From Allobosea sp. Root483D1 (GTDB lineage Bacteria; Pseudomonadota; Alphaproteobacteria; Rhizobiales; Beijerinckiaceae), in contig NZ_LMJW01000004.1 of assembly GCF_001429505.1 (NCBI RefSeq), positions 12,989 through 60,529 of the forward strand: 47,541 nt of DNA. The letters run 5' to 3'. The translations under genes and the position numbers were made by a program. How positions within the stretch are numbered: position 1 is the first letter of the stretch; each line of letters begins with the position of its first letter. Under the pieces are notes generated by a model. It saw only the letters and a list, made by a program, of their open reading frames with translations. It was not told the DNA's origin and ran no database searches. Of the stretch, positions 10,967 to 18,777 are shown in pieces.

Positions 10967-11767
10967 TCACGGCTTGGCGCGGCGATAGACCCAGACGCGT
11001 GCTGGCGGGATGTTGCGCAGCACCCAGTCGGAGACCTGCGCCTTGAGGTGGGAGCCCTTGCGCGGCACCGGCGAGATCACCGCATAGGTGAACTGGATGA
11101 AGGGCGCACCGGGGCGCAGCACGTTGGCGAAGGCGTCCTGCACCAAATCCGTACGCTCGGCCGGCGGCTTGTTGAACAGCGGCAGCGAGGACACGACCGC
11201 GCTTGCCCTCTCGCTCAGATGCCCGGCGAGCGTGGTCGAGAGCGCATAGCCGTCGCCCTCGACGACGGTGGCACGCGGGAAGCGGTGGCGCAGCAGCTCG
11301 CAAAATTCCGGACTGTACTCGACCAGGATCAGGCGGCCTTCGTCGATGCCGCGCTCGATCAGCGCCTCGGTGACCGGGCCCGTGCCGGGGCCGATCTCAA
11401 CCACCGGCCCTTGCGCCTGCGGATCGACATAGGACGCCATGCGCTTCGCCAGGAACGGGCTCGACGGCGCGACCGCCCCAGTGCGCCCAGGCGAATCGAT
11501 CCAGGATTTCAGGAAGCGGGCATCGTCGCCGAAGCGCGCCTTGGCCTCGTCGGCTGCCTTGCGGACGCGCGACTTGAACTTCCCGGCGGTGTTGCGGACC
11601 TCGTCCTCGACCTTGTAGCGCGCCGCGGCGACCTTGAGCCGCGCCTCTGCGACGCTATCGGCGAAATCCGCCGCCGTGAGCCGGACCTCGTGCTCCAGCC
11701 GCGCGGCGACGGACGAGCGCCCGAGGCGGGTGGTGCGCAGGCGTTGACCGGAAGCGGAGGGGGCCAT
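10967..11767 (-). CDS. SAM-dependent methyltransferase, PmtA-like
   Basis: The 266-residue protein carries a class I SAM-binding motif, VVEIGPGTGPVTEALI. It is preceded by the segment SPGRTGAVAPSSPFLAKRMA that is typical of the phosphatidylethanolamine N-methyltransferase (PmtA) and rRNA dimethylase-like group. An Asp-containing motif II (VVEGDGYAL) and SSLPLFN motif IV follow. The first 80 or so residues are a charged helical extension. PmtA-type enzymes methylate phosphatidylethanolamine towards phosphatidylcholine, so a role in membrane lipid synthesis is plausible but not proven. The ATG at 11767 has a TGAGG ribosome-binding sequence; the frame is open further upstream to 11854 but lacks one there. 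Confidence 0.82.
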   Translation of the reverse strand: MAPSASGQRLRTTRLGRSSVAARLEHEVRLTAADFADSVAEARLKVAAARYKVEDEVRNTAGKFKSRVRKAADEAKARFGDDARFLKSWIDSPGRTGAVAPSSPFLAKRMASYVDPQAQGPVVEIGPGTGPVTEALIERGIDEGRLILVEYSPEFCELLRHRFPRATVVEGDGYALSTTLAGHLSERASAVVSSLPLFNKPPAERTDLVQDAFANVLRPGAPFIQFTYAVISPVPRKGSHLKAQVSDWVLRNIPPARVWVYRRAKP

Positions 11768-11903
11768 CCAGAACCTCAGTTTGGCGACGGAAATGGCCCG
11801 CGCCGAAGCGACATGACAATGCCGTGACGTTACGCCGCTGTCATATGGGGTCAAGAGCGGGCCGAAGCCAGCGATTTCTTGGCCTGCCGCCGGAGTGACG
11901 CAA

Positions 11904-12665
11904 TCAGATCAGCGGGCGCGGCTGGAGCTCGCTCTCGAACAGCAGCGCCATGCGCTCGGTCAGGCGCGGATTGTGGATGGTGAGACGGCCGCGATCGAGC
12001 GAGAACAGGCCGGCCTTGCGCAGGCGGGTCCAGGTCTTGCTGGTGTGGACCAGCGACAGCCCGAGCGCATCTGCGAGCTGCTGCTGCGTCAGCGGGAAGG
12101 CGAAGCTGTTCTCGGCGACGAGGCCGAGCGCCTCGGCCCTCCGATAGAGCGAGATCACCAGCGCGGCGATCCGCTCCTGCGCATTGCGCTGGCCGACCGA
12201 GGTCAGGTTCTCGTCGATCAGGCTCTCCTCGCGCGAGCCGAGCCAGGCGAGCTCATAGGCCAGTGCCGGCATCCGGCCGAACAATTCATAGGTGCGTCGG
12301 CGCGGAAAGACGCAGAGCTCGACCTCGGTCAGCGCCTCGATGCCGTGCTGGGCGGCGCTGAGCAGCGAAGCCTGCAGGCCGACGAGGTCGCCGGGCAGGA
12401 GGAAGTTGAGGATCTGGCGCCGCCCGTCCGGCAGCGATTTGTAGCGGAAGGCCCAGCCGGAAAAGAGCGTGTAGAGTTCGGCGTCTTCCTGCCCGGGATG
12501 GATGATGTCGCTTCCCGCGGGCAATTGTCGATGATCGAGCTTCATCGCCTGGATGAAGCGGATTTCCTCGTCGGACTTGTCCTTGAAGGCCGGCATCAAC
12601 CGTAAGGGGCAGGCAAGGCAGGACGGGCTGCGGTGATTGCGATGATTGCTCGATGCGACGATCAC
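11904..12665 (-). CDS. Crp/Fnr-family transcriptional regulator
   Basis: The 253-residue protein has a cyclic-nucleotide-binding-like sensor domain, with a PDGRRQILNFLLPGDLVGL core, a long dimerisation helix and a C-terminal Crp-type winged helix (LTQQQLADALGLSLVHTSKT). The N-terminus holds SCLACPL, two Cys in a CxxC pattern. With only one further Cys in the sensor domain (ELCVFPR), a full FNR-type four-Cys iron-sulphur site is not evident. I choose the GTG at 12665 because GAGGGAG lies directly upstream; an ATG at 12695 lacks such a site. It is divergent from the ABC transporter gene, whose EcfG-type promoter overlaps the region just upstream of this start. Confidence 0.88.
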   Translation of the reverse strand: MIVASSNHRNHRSPSCLACPLRLMPAFKDKSDEEIRFIQAMKLDHRQLPAGSDIIHPGQEDAELYTLFSGWAFRYKSLPDGRRQILNFLLPGDLVGLQASLLSAAQHGIEALTEVELCVFPRRRTYELFGRMPALAYELAWLGSREESLIDENLTSVGQRNAQERIAALVISLYRRAEALGLVAENSFAFPLTQQQLADALGLSLVHTSKTWTRLRKAGLFSLDRGRLTIHNPRLTERMALLFESELQPRPLI

Positions 12666-12686
12666 GCCGGGCTCCCTCGCCCGCCC

Positions 12687-12711
12687 GGAACTCATGGCGA
12701 ACGCTTGCGTT
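12687..12711 (+). promoter_or_regulatory. EcfG (general stress sigma factor) promoter for the ABC transporter
   Basis: GGAAC at 12687-12691 and CGTT at 12708-12711 are separated by exactly 16 bases, which is the consensus of alphaproteobacterial EcfG promoters. The ABC transporter ATG follows 77 bases after the -10 box. Confidence 0.75.
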
Positions 12712-12787
12712 TTCTGTGTGGCGCGAAAGTTGCGGCTTAGCAATCGCGCCTGTCTCAGCACACCCGATCGGCTCTGGAGGCCATTGC

Positions 12788-14599
12788 ATGAAACCACCCG
12801 CCTCCGGGCTGCGGCGCTCGCGCCTGCGCCAGTTCTTTCGCGTGGCCCGGCGCTTCTGGACCGGGCGAAGCCGGGCACGCGCTTGGGGCCTTACCCTCGC
12901 GGTGCTGCTATTCGTCGCTGCCCAGCTCGGCGCCGCGGTCGGCATCAACAGCTGGAACCGGCTGTTCTTCGATGCGCTGGAGAAGCGCGATCTCGACAAG
13001 GTCTGGACGGCTGTCGGCTGGCTGCCGTTGATCGTCGCGGCCTCGGCCGCATCGTTGTCCTGCCTCGTCATCAGCCGGATGCTGCTGCAGGTGCGCTGGC
13101 GCGAATGGCTGACGCATCGCCTCGCCGGCTGGTGGATCGCCGACCAGCGCTATTACCGGATGCAGTTCGTCGCGCGGGAGCAGAGCGCGCCGGAATACCG
13201 CATCGCCGAGGATGTCCGCCTCGCCATCGAGCCCCTGGTCGAGTTCGCGATCGGATTGCTCAGCGCCTTCGTCACGGCGGTGACCTTTGCCGCAATCCTC
13301 TGGCAGGTCGCCGGCACGGCGCGCTTCACGCTCGGCGGCACCGAGATCGTGATCCCCAGCTATATGGCGATCGCCGCCATCGTCTATGCGATCATCGCTT
13401 CGCTCGCCGCCTATTTCGCCGGCCGGCCCCTGGTGCCGCGTATCGCTGCCAAGAACGAGGCCGAGGCGCAGTTCCGCGCCGAGATGACACGGCTGCGCGA
13501 GAACGCCGAGAGCATCGCCCTGATCAAGGGCGACGCCGACGAGCGCGATTCGGTCGGCGAGAACTATGGCCGCGTCGTCGCCGCCTGGTTGAAGGTGGTC
13601 CGGCAGCAGGGCGTCATCGCCATCGTGCTCAACACCAACGGCGCCCTGTTCCCGATCGTGCCGCTGCTGCTGATCGCGCCGAAATACCTGTCGGGCGAGA
13701 TCACGCTCGGCGCCGTCATGCAGGTCGTCGCCGCTTTCAGCGCGGTGCAGGCGGCGTTGATCTGGTTCGTCGACAATTTCGTCCGGCTGGCCGAGTGGTT
13801 TGCCTCGGTGACCCGCGTCGATGAGCTGGCGGAGACGCTGGAGGCGCTCGATGTCGGCACGATCATGGACGGCGAGACTCAGATCGAACTGGGCGAGAGC
13901 GAGGACGATGGCATCCACATCGCCGATCTTTCGATCGCGCACAGCAATGGGCGGATCGTCATTGCCGACGCGTCCGTGGTGATTGCGGCCGGCGAGAAGG
14001 TGCTGATCGCCGGCGAGAGCGGGACGGGCAAGAGTACCTTGATCCGGGCGATCGCCGGTCTCTGGCCCTGGGGGTCGGGCTCGATCAAGCTGCCGCCAGG
14101 CAAGCGCATCGCCTTCGTGCCGCAGAAGCCTTATCTGCCGATCGGCTCGTTGCGCGACGTGCTGCTCTATCCGGAAGCCGAGAGCCGCGTCGACGACGAA
14201 GTGGTCAGGGAGGCGCTGAAACGCTGCGGTCTCGCCTCACTCGGCCGACGGCTCGACGAAGAGGAGCGTTGGGACCAGACCCTGTCCGGCGGCGAGCGTC
14301 AGCGTGTCGCCTTCGCGCGCCTGCTGATCCAGAAGCCCGACATCATCATCATGGACGAGGCGACCTCGGCGCTCGACGAGGCCAGCCAGGATTCGCTGCT
14401 CGGGCTGATCGAGAGCGAGCTCTCCTATGCGACGATCATCAGTGTCGGGCATCGGCCCGGCCTCGAGGATTTCCACGAACGCAAGATCACCTTCGAGAAG
14501 CGCGAGGCTGGCGCGCATCTGACCACGAAGCGCCTGACCAGGTCACTCTGGCGGCTGTTCCGCCGCCGCGAGGCCGCCAACGACGAGCGGGCAGCCTGA
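12788..14599 (+). CDS. ABC transporter, fused permease and ATPase (ABCD/BacA-like)
   Basis: This 603-residue inner-membrane protein has an N-terminal ABC_membrane_2 (SbmA/BacA, ABCD type) domain with about six helices, followed by an ATPase domain. The ATPase shows Walker A GESGTGKST at about 409-417, signature LSGGERQR at about 499-506 and Walker B IIIMDEATSALDE near 519-531, all intact. Relatives such as YddA, Rv1819c and BclA import peptides, cobalamin or lipids, and BacA affects very-long-chain fatty acids in rhizobia. The substrate here is open. The ATG at 12788 has GGAGG nine bases upstream; the longer open frame to 12653 would run through the promoter. An exact EcfG promoter lies upstream, so it is probably stress-induced. 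Confidence 0.92.
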   Translation: MKPPASGLRRSRLRQFFRVARRFWTGRSRARAWGLTLAVLLFVAAQLGAAVGINSWNRLFFDALEKRDLDKVWTAVGWLPLIVAASAASLSCLVISRMLLQVRWREWLTHRLAGWWIADQRYYRMQFVAREQSAPEYRIAEDVRLAIEPLVEFAIGLLSAFVTAVTFAAILWQVAGTARFTLGGTEIVIPSYMAIAAIVYAIIASLAAYFAGRPLVPRIAAKNEAEAQFRAEMTRLRENAESIALIKGDADERDSVGENYGRVVAAWLKVVRQQGVIAIVLNTNGALFPIVPLLLIAPKYLSGEITLGAVMQVVAAFSAVQAALIWFVDNFVRLAEWFASVTRVDELAETLEALDVGTIMDGETQIELGESEDDGIHIADLSIAHSNGRIVIADASVVIAAGEKVLIAGESGTGKSTLIRAIAGLWPWGSGSIKLPPGKRIAFVPQKPYLPIGSLRDVLLYPEAESRVDDEVVREALKRCGLASLGRRLDEEERWDQTLSGGERQRVAFARLLIQKPDIIIMDEATSALDEASQDSLLGLIESELSYATIISVGHRPGLEDFHERKITFEKREAGAHLTTKRLTRSLWRLFRRREAANDERAA

Positions 14600-14634
14600 A
14601 AAGAATCCGGATCGCTGCGAAATCCGGGCAAACC

Positions 14635-14659
14635 GGAACAAATCCTCGGCGAACGGGTT
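14635..14659 (+). promoter_or_regulatory. Near-consensus EcfG promoter for the 91-aa protein
   Basis: GGAAC at 14635-14639 is followed after 16 bases by GGTT at 14656-14659. This differs from CGTT only in the weakly conserved first base. The ATG of the small gene lies 51 bases downstream. Confidence 0.6.
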
Positions 14660-14709
14660 GAGAAGCCGTCCCCGCCTTTATGGGCGACCACACGAACGGG
14701 AGAGCGAAG

Positions 14710-14985
14710 ATGACCACCGCCAGCCTTGCCCCCCTCAAGCGCGCCGCCACTTTCTTCGGCGGCATGGCGTTGGTCGTGACCGCGCTCACCATGGGCGCCT
14801 CGATCCAGAACGGTTTCGGCGAGAGCTCGGAAGCGGTCGCCCAGGCCAAGCTCCAGCGCGGCGCTCCGGCCGATGTCCAGTTCGCCGCGGTCAACCCCGC
14901 CGAGATGCGCCGTGACTTCGCCCACCGGGTCGTTCCGACCTCGCAGCGCGAGGCCAGCCTCAAGGGCAACACCGTCCTGCGCTGA
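14710..14985 (+). CDS. Small membrane or exported protein, 91 aa
   Basis: I do not recognise the family. The protein begins with a short basic region (MTTASLAPLKRAATF) and a hydrophobic stretch at about residues 14-34, which could be a signal sequence or a single membrane helix. A polar tail of about 55 residues follows, with no Cys. The ATG at 14710 has GGGAGAG directly upstream; an ATG at 14680 is in frame but lacks one. The EcfG-like promoter at 14635-14659 suggests stress induction. A terminator lies at 15106-15129, and a repeat element starts just after the stop codon. Confidence 0.7.
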   Translation: MTTASLAPLKRAATFFGGMALVVTALTMGASIQNGFGESSEAVAQAKLQRGAPADVQFAAVNPAEMRRDFAHRVVPTSQREASLKGNTVLR

Positions 14986-14990
14986 GCCTT

Positions 14991-15082
14991 GGAGCCCGTT
15001 CCGATCTGCTTGCATCGCGAGCGGATCGGTAAAGCGGTCGCAATCTTCGAGTATCGGAGCCGGAACCGATCCGCTGCTCGCG
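14991..15082. repeat. Intergenic repeat with imperfect dyad
   Basis: Positions 14991-15029 match 18715-18753 at 31 of 39 bases, sharing GGAGCCCG and CCGATCTGCTTG as exact blocks. Within this region 15016-15030 is complementary to 15065-15082 apart from a three-base bulge, so the segment could form a long hairpin. A further partial copy (GGAGCCGGAACCGATC) starts at 15057. It looks like a dispersed palindromic intergenic element. Confidence 0.55.
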
Positions 15083-15105
15083 CGTAGTTCACTTGGCCGA
15101 TCAGC

Positions 15106-15129
15106 AAAGCCGCCGCGAGGCGGCTTTTT
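15106..15129 (+). terminator. Rho-independent terminator
   Basis: AAAGCCGCC (15106-15114), loop GCGA, GGCGGCTTT (15119-15127) form a nine-base stem ending in a run of five T. It would end transcripts from the 91-aa gene before the transglutaminase gene. Confidence 0.75.
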
Positions 15130-15168
15130 GCCGTGATGGCGAGGTCGGATGGACCGGTTGGGGATCAG

Positions 15169-16041
15169 ATGCATCTGCGCATTCGCCACGCGACGACTTA
15201 TCGCTATGCCGCGCCGGTCACCTTCGGCCCGCATCGGCTGATGCTGCGCCCGCGCGATTCCTTCGATCTGCGCGTGATCGACACCGCGATCGCGATTTCG
15301 CCGCCGGCCGGCTTGCGCTGGATGCACGACGCCTATGGCAATCCCGTCGCCATGGCGACCTTTGCCGGCACATCGGACACCCTCGAAATCGTCAGCGAGC
15401 TCGTCGTCCAGCGCTTCGGCTCGGCGCTGCCGCGCACCAAGGTCGAGCCCGACATCGAGAGTTCCGAGATCAGCTACACGCCGGCCGAGCGGGCCGTGCT
15501 GCAGCCCTATCTCGATCTTGCCGCTGCCGACCCCGACGGGGCTCTCGACGCCTGGCTGCTGGAGTTCCGGGCAAGGCTCGCCGGCGGCCATCTGCTGCGG
15601 GCGCTGGCGCATGAGATCTATACCGGCCTGAGCTATGCCGTGCGCTACGACGAAGGCACCCAGCATCCGCTCGACACGTTGCGGATGGGGGCTGGCTCCT
15701 GCCGCGACTATGCCTGGCTGTTCATCGAGCTGGCGCGCCGGCTCGGCTTCGCCGCACGCTTCGTCACCGGCTATATCCACGACCGTTCGCCGGATGGCCA
15801 AGGGATGGTCTCGGTGGCGGGGCTGACCCATGCCTGGGCCGAGGTCTTCATCCCCAATGATGGCTGGGTCGAATTCGATCCGACCAACGACCTCGTCGCC
15901 GACCGGCAGTTGTTGCGGGTCGCGGTGGCGCGGGTGCCGGAGGACGCCTCGCCGGTGTCGGGGAGCTATGTCGGGCCGGCCGGCGCCTTCCTCGGGCTCA
16001 GCGTCGGCGTCGAGATAAAGCCAGCGGAAGGGCTGGGCTGA
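15169..16041 (+). CDS. Transglutaminase-like cysteine protease family protein
   Basis: This 290-residue protein combines a bacterial transglutaminase N-terminal beta domain (first 80 or so residues, beginning RIRHATTYRYAAPVTFGPHR) with a transglutaminase/protease-like core. The Cys-His-Asp triad is visible in GAGSCRDYAWLFIELARR, THAWAEVFIP and WVEFDPTN. Such proteins act as peptidases or amidases and are often found beside circularly permuted ATP-grasp and alpha-E proteins, which are absent here. No signal peptide is seen. The ATG at 15169, preceded by GGGG, matches the family N-terminus; a GTG at 15133 is also in frame. The last 76 bases overlap the 3' end of the sensor kinase gene on the other strand. 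Confidence 0.88.
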   Translation: MHLRIRHATTYRYAAPVTFGPHRLMLRPRDSFDLRVIDTAIAISPPAGLRWMHDAYGNPVAMATFAGTSDTLEIVSELVVQRFGSALPRTKVEPDIESSEISYTPAERAVLQPYLDLAAADPDGALDAWLLEFRARLAGGHLLRALAHEIYTGLSYAVRYDEGTQHPLDTLRMGAGSCRDYAWLFIELARRLGFAARFVTGYIHDRSPDGQGMVSVAGLTHAWAEVFIPNDGWVEFDPTNDLVADRQLLRVAVARVPEDASPVSGSYVGPAGAFLGLSVGVEIKPAEGLG

Positions 16042-17696
16042 GCCTCGTCGATCTTGCGCGGGATGCCGTGGCCGAGGCGCCAGACGCCGAGGCTGCGGCC
16101 CTGCGGCGGGCTGATCTCGACGGCTTCGATCTGCATCAGCAATCCCGCGAACAGCCGCGGCGGCGCGATCTGGGCGGTGTCGCGGTCCGTGGTGATGGCG
16201 ACGTCGATGATGCCGTCGCCCGCATTCGTCACAGCGAGTTCCAGGCCGAGGCCCGGAGCCGCGCGTAGCGCCCGGCTGGCGACGTCGACAATCAGGAAGC
16301 CGAGCGGGATGATCCGGTCGATCGGCAGGGTGGCTTGCGTCTCGATGCGGCTCTCCAGGCGCTGGCCGCGGGCGAGGATCAGGCTGGAGACCATCGCAGT
16401 GACATCGTCGAGGAAGAGATCGATGCGCACCGGTTGCATCTCGCCATCCGCGAGGGTGAAGCGATAGGCGGCCGACAGCACATGGACGCGGCATTCGGCG
16501 TCGGAGAGCGCCATCCGCGCTTCACCCTTATGGTCGCGCTTGGTGAGGCCGATATAGCTCTGCACCACCTGCAGGCTGTTCTTGACCCGGTGGTGCAGCT
16601 CGCGGACGAGGAAGCGGTTGTCTTCGAGCGCGAGCCGGAGCTTGTTCTGGCGCACCTCCTGCTCGTCGACCATCGCATTGAAGGCCTCGGCGACGCTGCG
16701 GATGTCGCGCGGCATCTCGTCCGAGAGCGGGACGCGGGCGCCGGCCGAGCTCGACCGTGCCCGCGCGGTCGCCTCGATGCCGCGCAGCCAGCGCACGCAG
16801 TGCTGGTCGATCGCCTTCATATAGACCAGGCCCAGCAGGGTCAGCGTCAGCAATGGCGCGAGCAGGAGGATATAGAACTGTGTCGTCGCGGCCCGCTCCG
16901 CCGAGCCGTCGAAGCTCACCAGGACATAGAGGTCCGGCTCCGCCACCATGCGGGCGGCGTAGGTCCGGCTTGGTCCGGCCCGGCTTGGAGTAGCCCAATG
17001 CGCGGTCGACTCGGGTACGGTCTCGGCCTTCGGAAGCCAGGATGCGTCGGCTTGTGCGCCGCCGCGCGCGACCACGACGCCGCCGCCGCGCCGGAGCAGC
17101 GCCGCCATCATGCCTTTGTCGCTGCTGCCGAGGTCGAAGGTGTCGTCGAGCGGATCCGGTTTGGTGAGCAGGAGCGCATCGCCCCCATCGAACTCGCTGT
17201 AGATGGCGAGATAGGAGCGGCCGGCGATCGTCACCTGATCGTAGCGGGCCTTGGTGAACTCGGTGCCGCCCCAGAGCTTGATGGGAAAGCGCGTGGCGAG
17301 CTGGTTCGCCACGGCCGTGAGCTCGCCGCGTGGGATGCTGCCGTCGAGCCCACCGATACAGTCCGGCTGGCCGGAGACCCGCAGCAGCAGTGACTCGTAG
17401 CCGGAGACCGCGGCGATTGCCTTCTCGGCGATGCGTTCGCAGCTGTCTGCGGGCGGCGCTGCCGCCCGGATCGCCGTTGAGCTGGTGACGAGCGAGCGCA
17501 GTGCGCCGCGATACCAGACTCGGGCGCGCACGGCGAAATCATCCGCTGCGCGCGCCTGCGACGTCTCGATCGCCTCGAAGACGGTCCGGTAGGTCGCGAC
17601 CGCTGCCGCCGCCGTCAGGCAGGCGATCGGCAGGACGATCGCGACCATCAGTGCCAGCAGGCGGCCGCGGACCGTCTTGAACAGCGAGAGGGCCAT
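15966..17696 (-). CDS. HWE/HisKA_2 sensor kinase of the GSR locus with degenerate ATPase domain
   Basis: This 576-residue membrane protein has helices at about 11-33 and 274-294, a periplasmic sensing region between them, a HAMP-like linker and a HisKA_2 phosphoacceptor segment RELHHRVKNSLQVVQSYI (His368 or His369). The C-terminal ATPase-like part is abnormal: where intact homologues read NELVTNALKHA this one reads DVASRALRAA near 471-480, so the N-box Asn is Arg, and no DxGxG motif follows. It is unlikely to bind ATP normally. Its start overlaps the ecfG stop by one base (TGATG), so it is co-translated with nepR-ecfG. In other alphaproteobacteria kinases at this position (PhyK, PhyP) control PhyR phosphorylation; the degenerate ATPase favours a phosphatase or phosphotransfer role. 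Confidence 0.9.
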   Translation of the reverse strand: MALSLFKTVRGRLLALMVAIVLPIACLTAAAAVATYRTVFEAIETSQARAADDFAVRARVWYRGALRSLVTSSTAIRAAAPPADSCERIAEKAIAAVSGYESLLLRVSGQPDCIGGLDGSIPRGELTAVANQLATRFPIKLWGGTEFTKARYDQVTIAGRSYLAIYSEFDGGDALLLTKPDPLDDTFDLGSSDKGMMAALLRRGGGVVVARGGAQADASWLPKAETVPESTAHWATPSRAGPSRTYAARMVAEPDLYVLVSFDGSAERAATTQFYILLLAPLLTLTLLGLVYMKAIDQHCVRWLRGIEATARARSSSAGARVPLSDEMPRDIRSVAEAFNAMVDEQEVRQNKLRLALEDNRFLVRELHHRVKNSLQVVQSYIGLTKRDHKGEARMALSDAECRVHVLSAAYRFTLADGEMQPVRIDLFLDDVTAMVSSLILARGQRLESRIETQATLPIDRIIPLGFLIVDVASRALRAAPGLGLELAVTNAGDGIIDVAITTDRDTAQIAPPRLFAGLLMQIEAVEISPPQGRSLGVWRLGHGIPRKIDEAQPSPSAGFISTPTLSPRKAPAGPT

Positions 17697-18256
17697 CAGC
17701 TGCCGACAGTTTCAGGCCCGGCGCGCTGGACGGCCGCGGTAATCCGGCGATCGGGGCCGAGATCGTCGACGCCGCCGATGGACAGGAGCTCCGCCAGCTT
17801 GGCGCGTGCCCGGTTGACGCGGCTCTTGATCGTGCCGATCGCGACTCCACAGATCGCGGCGGTCTCCTCATAGGACAGGCCGGTGGCGCCGACCATGATC
17901 AGCACCTCGCGCTGCTCCTCGGGGAGCTTGGCCAGCGCCTTGCGGAAATCGGCGAGGTCGAGATGGCTCTCCTGGTTGCCATGGGTGGCGAGCCGGTCGG
18001 CATAGGTGCCGTCGCTGTCCTGCACCTCGCGCCCGCGCTTGCGGTAGAGCGAGTAATAGGTGTTGCGCAGGATGGTGAAGAGCCAGGCCCGCAGGCTGGT
18101 GCCGGGCTGGAATTTCTCGGCATTGCCCCAGGCCTTGAGCAGCGTGTCCTGGACCAGATCGTCGGCGAGCTGCATCGAACCCGACAGCGACGCTGCGAAA
18201 GCGCGCAGATTCGGGATTTCCGCGATCAGCCCGTCCTTGAAGTCAGGCGCGCTCAT
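17696..18256 (-). CDS. ecfG: General stress response sigma factor EcfG
   Basis: This 186-residue group 15 (EcfG) extracytoplasmic-function sigma factor directs RNA polymerase to GGAAC/CGTT promoters in the alphaproteobacterial general stress response. Region 2 is seen as DDLVQDTLLKAWGNAEKF plus SLRAWLFTILRNTYYSLYRK (about residues 31-75). Region 4 is LPEEQREVLIMVGATGLSYE with TIKSRVNRARAKL (about 110-160). NepR sequesters it until phosphorylated PhyR binds NepR. The ATG at 18256 overlaps the end of nepR by 14 bases; a GTG at 18262 is an alternative start. It is followed by the sensor kinase with a one-base overlap. The promoter at 18584-18608 is its own recognition sequence, which implies positive feedback. 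Confidence 0.95.
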   Translation of the reverse strand: MSAPDFKDGLIAEIPNLRAFAASLSGSMQLADDLVQDTLLKAWGNAEKFQPGTSLRAWLFTILRNTYYSLYRKRGREVQDSDGTYADRLATHGNQESHLDLADFRKALAKLPEEQREVLIMVGATGLSYEETAAICGVAIGTIKSRVNRARAKLAELLSIGGVDDLGPDRRITAAVQRAGPETVGS

Positions 18257-18467
18257 CGGCACCGCCTTGCGCCTTCAGGCGCCGCTCTGTGTCTTCGAGC
18301 TTGGCCAGCAACACCAGGAAGCGGTCCGGCACCGGCGCGTTGACGAGGTCGTCATAGTGGGCCTTGAGGGACCGGCCGATCGACTCCTGCACCCGCGGGT
18401 CGAGCATCATCTCGTCATCCGGTTCGGCTCGGGCCGCTTCAGGCGGGTCGGCATTCATCAGATTCAT
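18243..18467 (-). CDS. nepR: Anti-sigma factor NepR
   Basis: The 74-residue protein carries the NepR signature: IGRSLKAHYDDLVNAPVPDR followed by FLVLLAKLEDTERR. It binds EcfG under normal conditions and is captured by phosphorylated PhyR under stress. I choose the ATG at 18467 because GAGGG lies just upstream; in-frame ATGs at 18458 and 18482 and a longer frame to 18539 exist. It is the first gene of the nepR-ecfG-kinase operon, divergent from phyR. Confidence 0.93.
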   Translation of the reverse strand: MNLMNADPPEAARAEPDDEMMLDPRVQESIGRSLKAHYDDLVNAPVPDRFLVLLAKLEDTERRLKAQGGADERA

Positions 18468-18583
18468 GATCCCTCGCTCCATCGGCGTGCCGACCTTCCG
18501 TCGGTCACACCTGTCCACGCATCGCACGCTCGTTGACACGCTTACGCGCGACAGCCCCGAAACGCACCTTCATTCGGCCCAAT

Positions 18584-18608
18584 AACGATGCCGAAAGCAA
18601 AAGGTTCC
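18584..18608 (-). promoter_or_regulatory. EcfG promoter of the nepR-ecfG operon
   Basis: On the minus strand GGAAC (18608-18604) and CGTT (18587-18584) are separated by 16 bases, an exact consensus match 117 bases before the nepR ATG. It lies in the 310-base divergent gap to phyR. That gap otherwise holds an A/T-rich stretch (18610-18640) and a repeat copy (18715-18753). I see no GGAAC on the plus strand for phyR. Confidence 0.85.
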
Positions 18609-18714
18609 ATTCCGAACAAAAAATAATTTTCTTGTCATAACAGGCACTTGAGTGCTCTTCTCCAGCAACTTTGGTCGGAGGCGGGTTCCGTCGGTCCGCC
18701 TCTCAATTCTGGAT

Positions 18715-18753
18715 GGAGCCCGGCCCGATCTGCTTGTACCGAAAGCCGATAGG
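18715..18753. repeat. Second copy of the intergenic repeat, upstream of phyR
   Basis: This matches 14991-15029 at 31 of 39 bases, including GGAGCCCG and CCGATCTGCTTG. It ends 24 bases before the phyR start, so it lies in the phyR leader. A regulatory role is possible but not shown. Confidence 0.5.
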
Positions 18754-18777
18754 GCCTGACTCGTGGGGGATAGCAAG

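Noticed and set aside
15062..15089. GGAAC on the plus strand as an EcfG promoter
   Set aside because: No CGTT at 16-17 bases spacing; the sequence is part of the repeat element.
14425..16494. 689-codon open frame on the minus strand
   Set aside because: It crosses the 3' ends of four well-supported genes and a terminator, and has no family signature.
18665..18689. A second GGAAC on the minus strand upstream of nepR
   Set aside because: The nearest GTT is 15 bases away with the wrong flanking base, whereas the site at 18584-18608 is exact.
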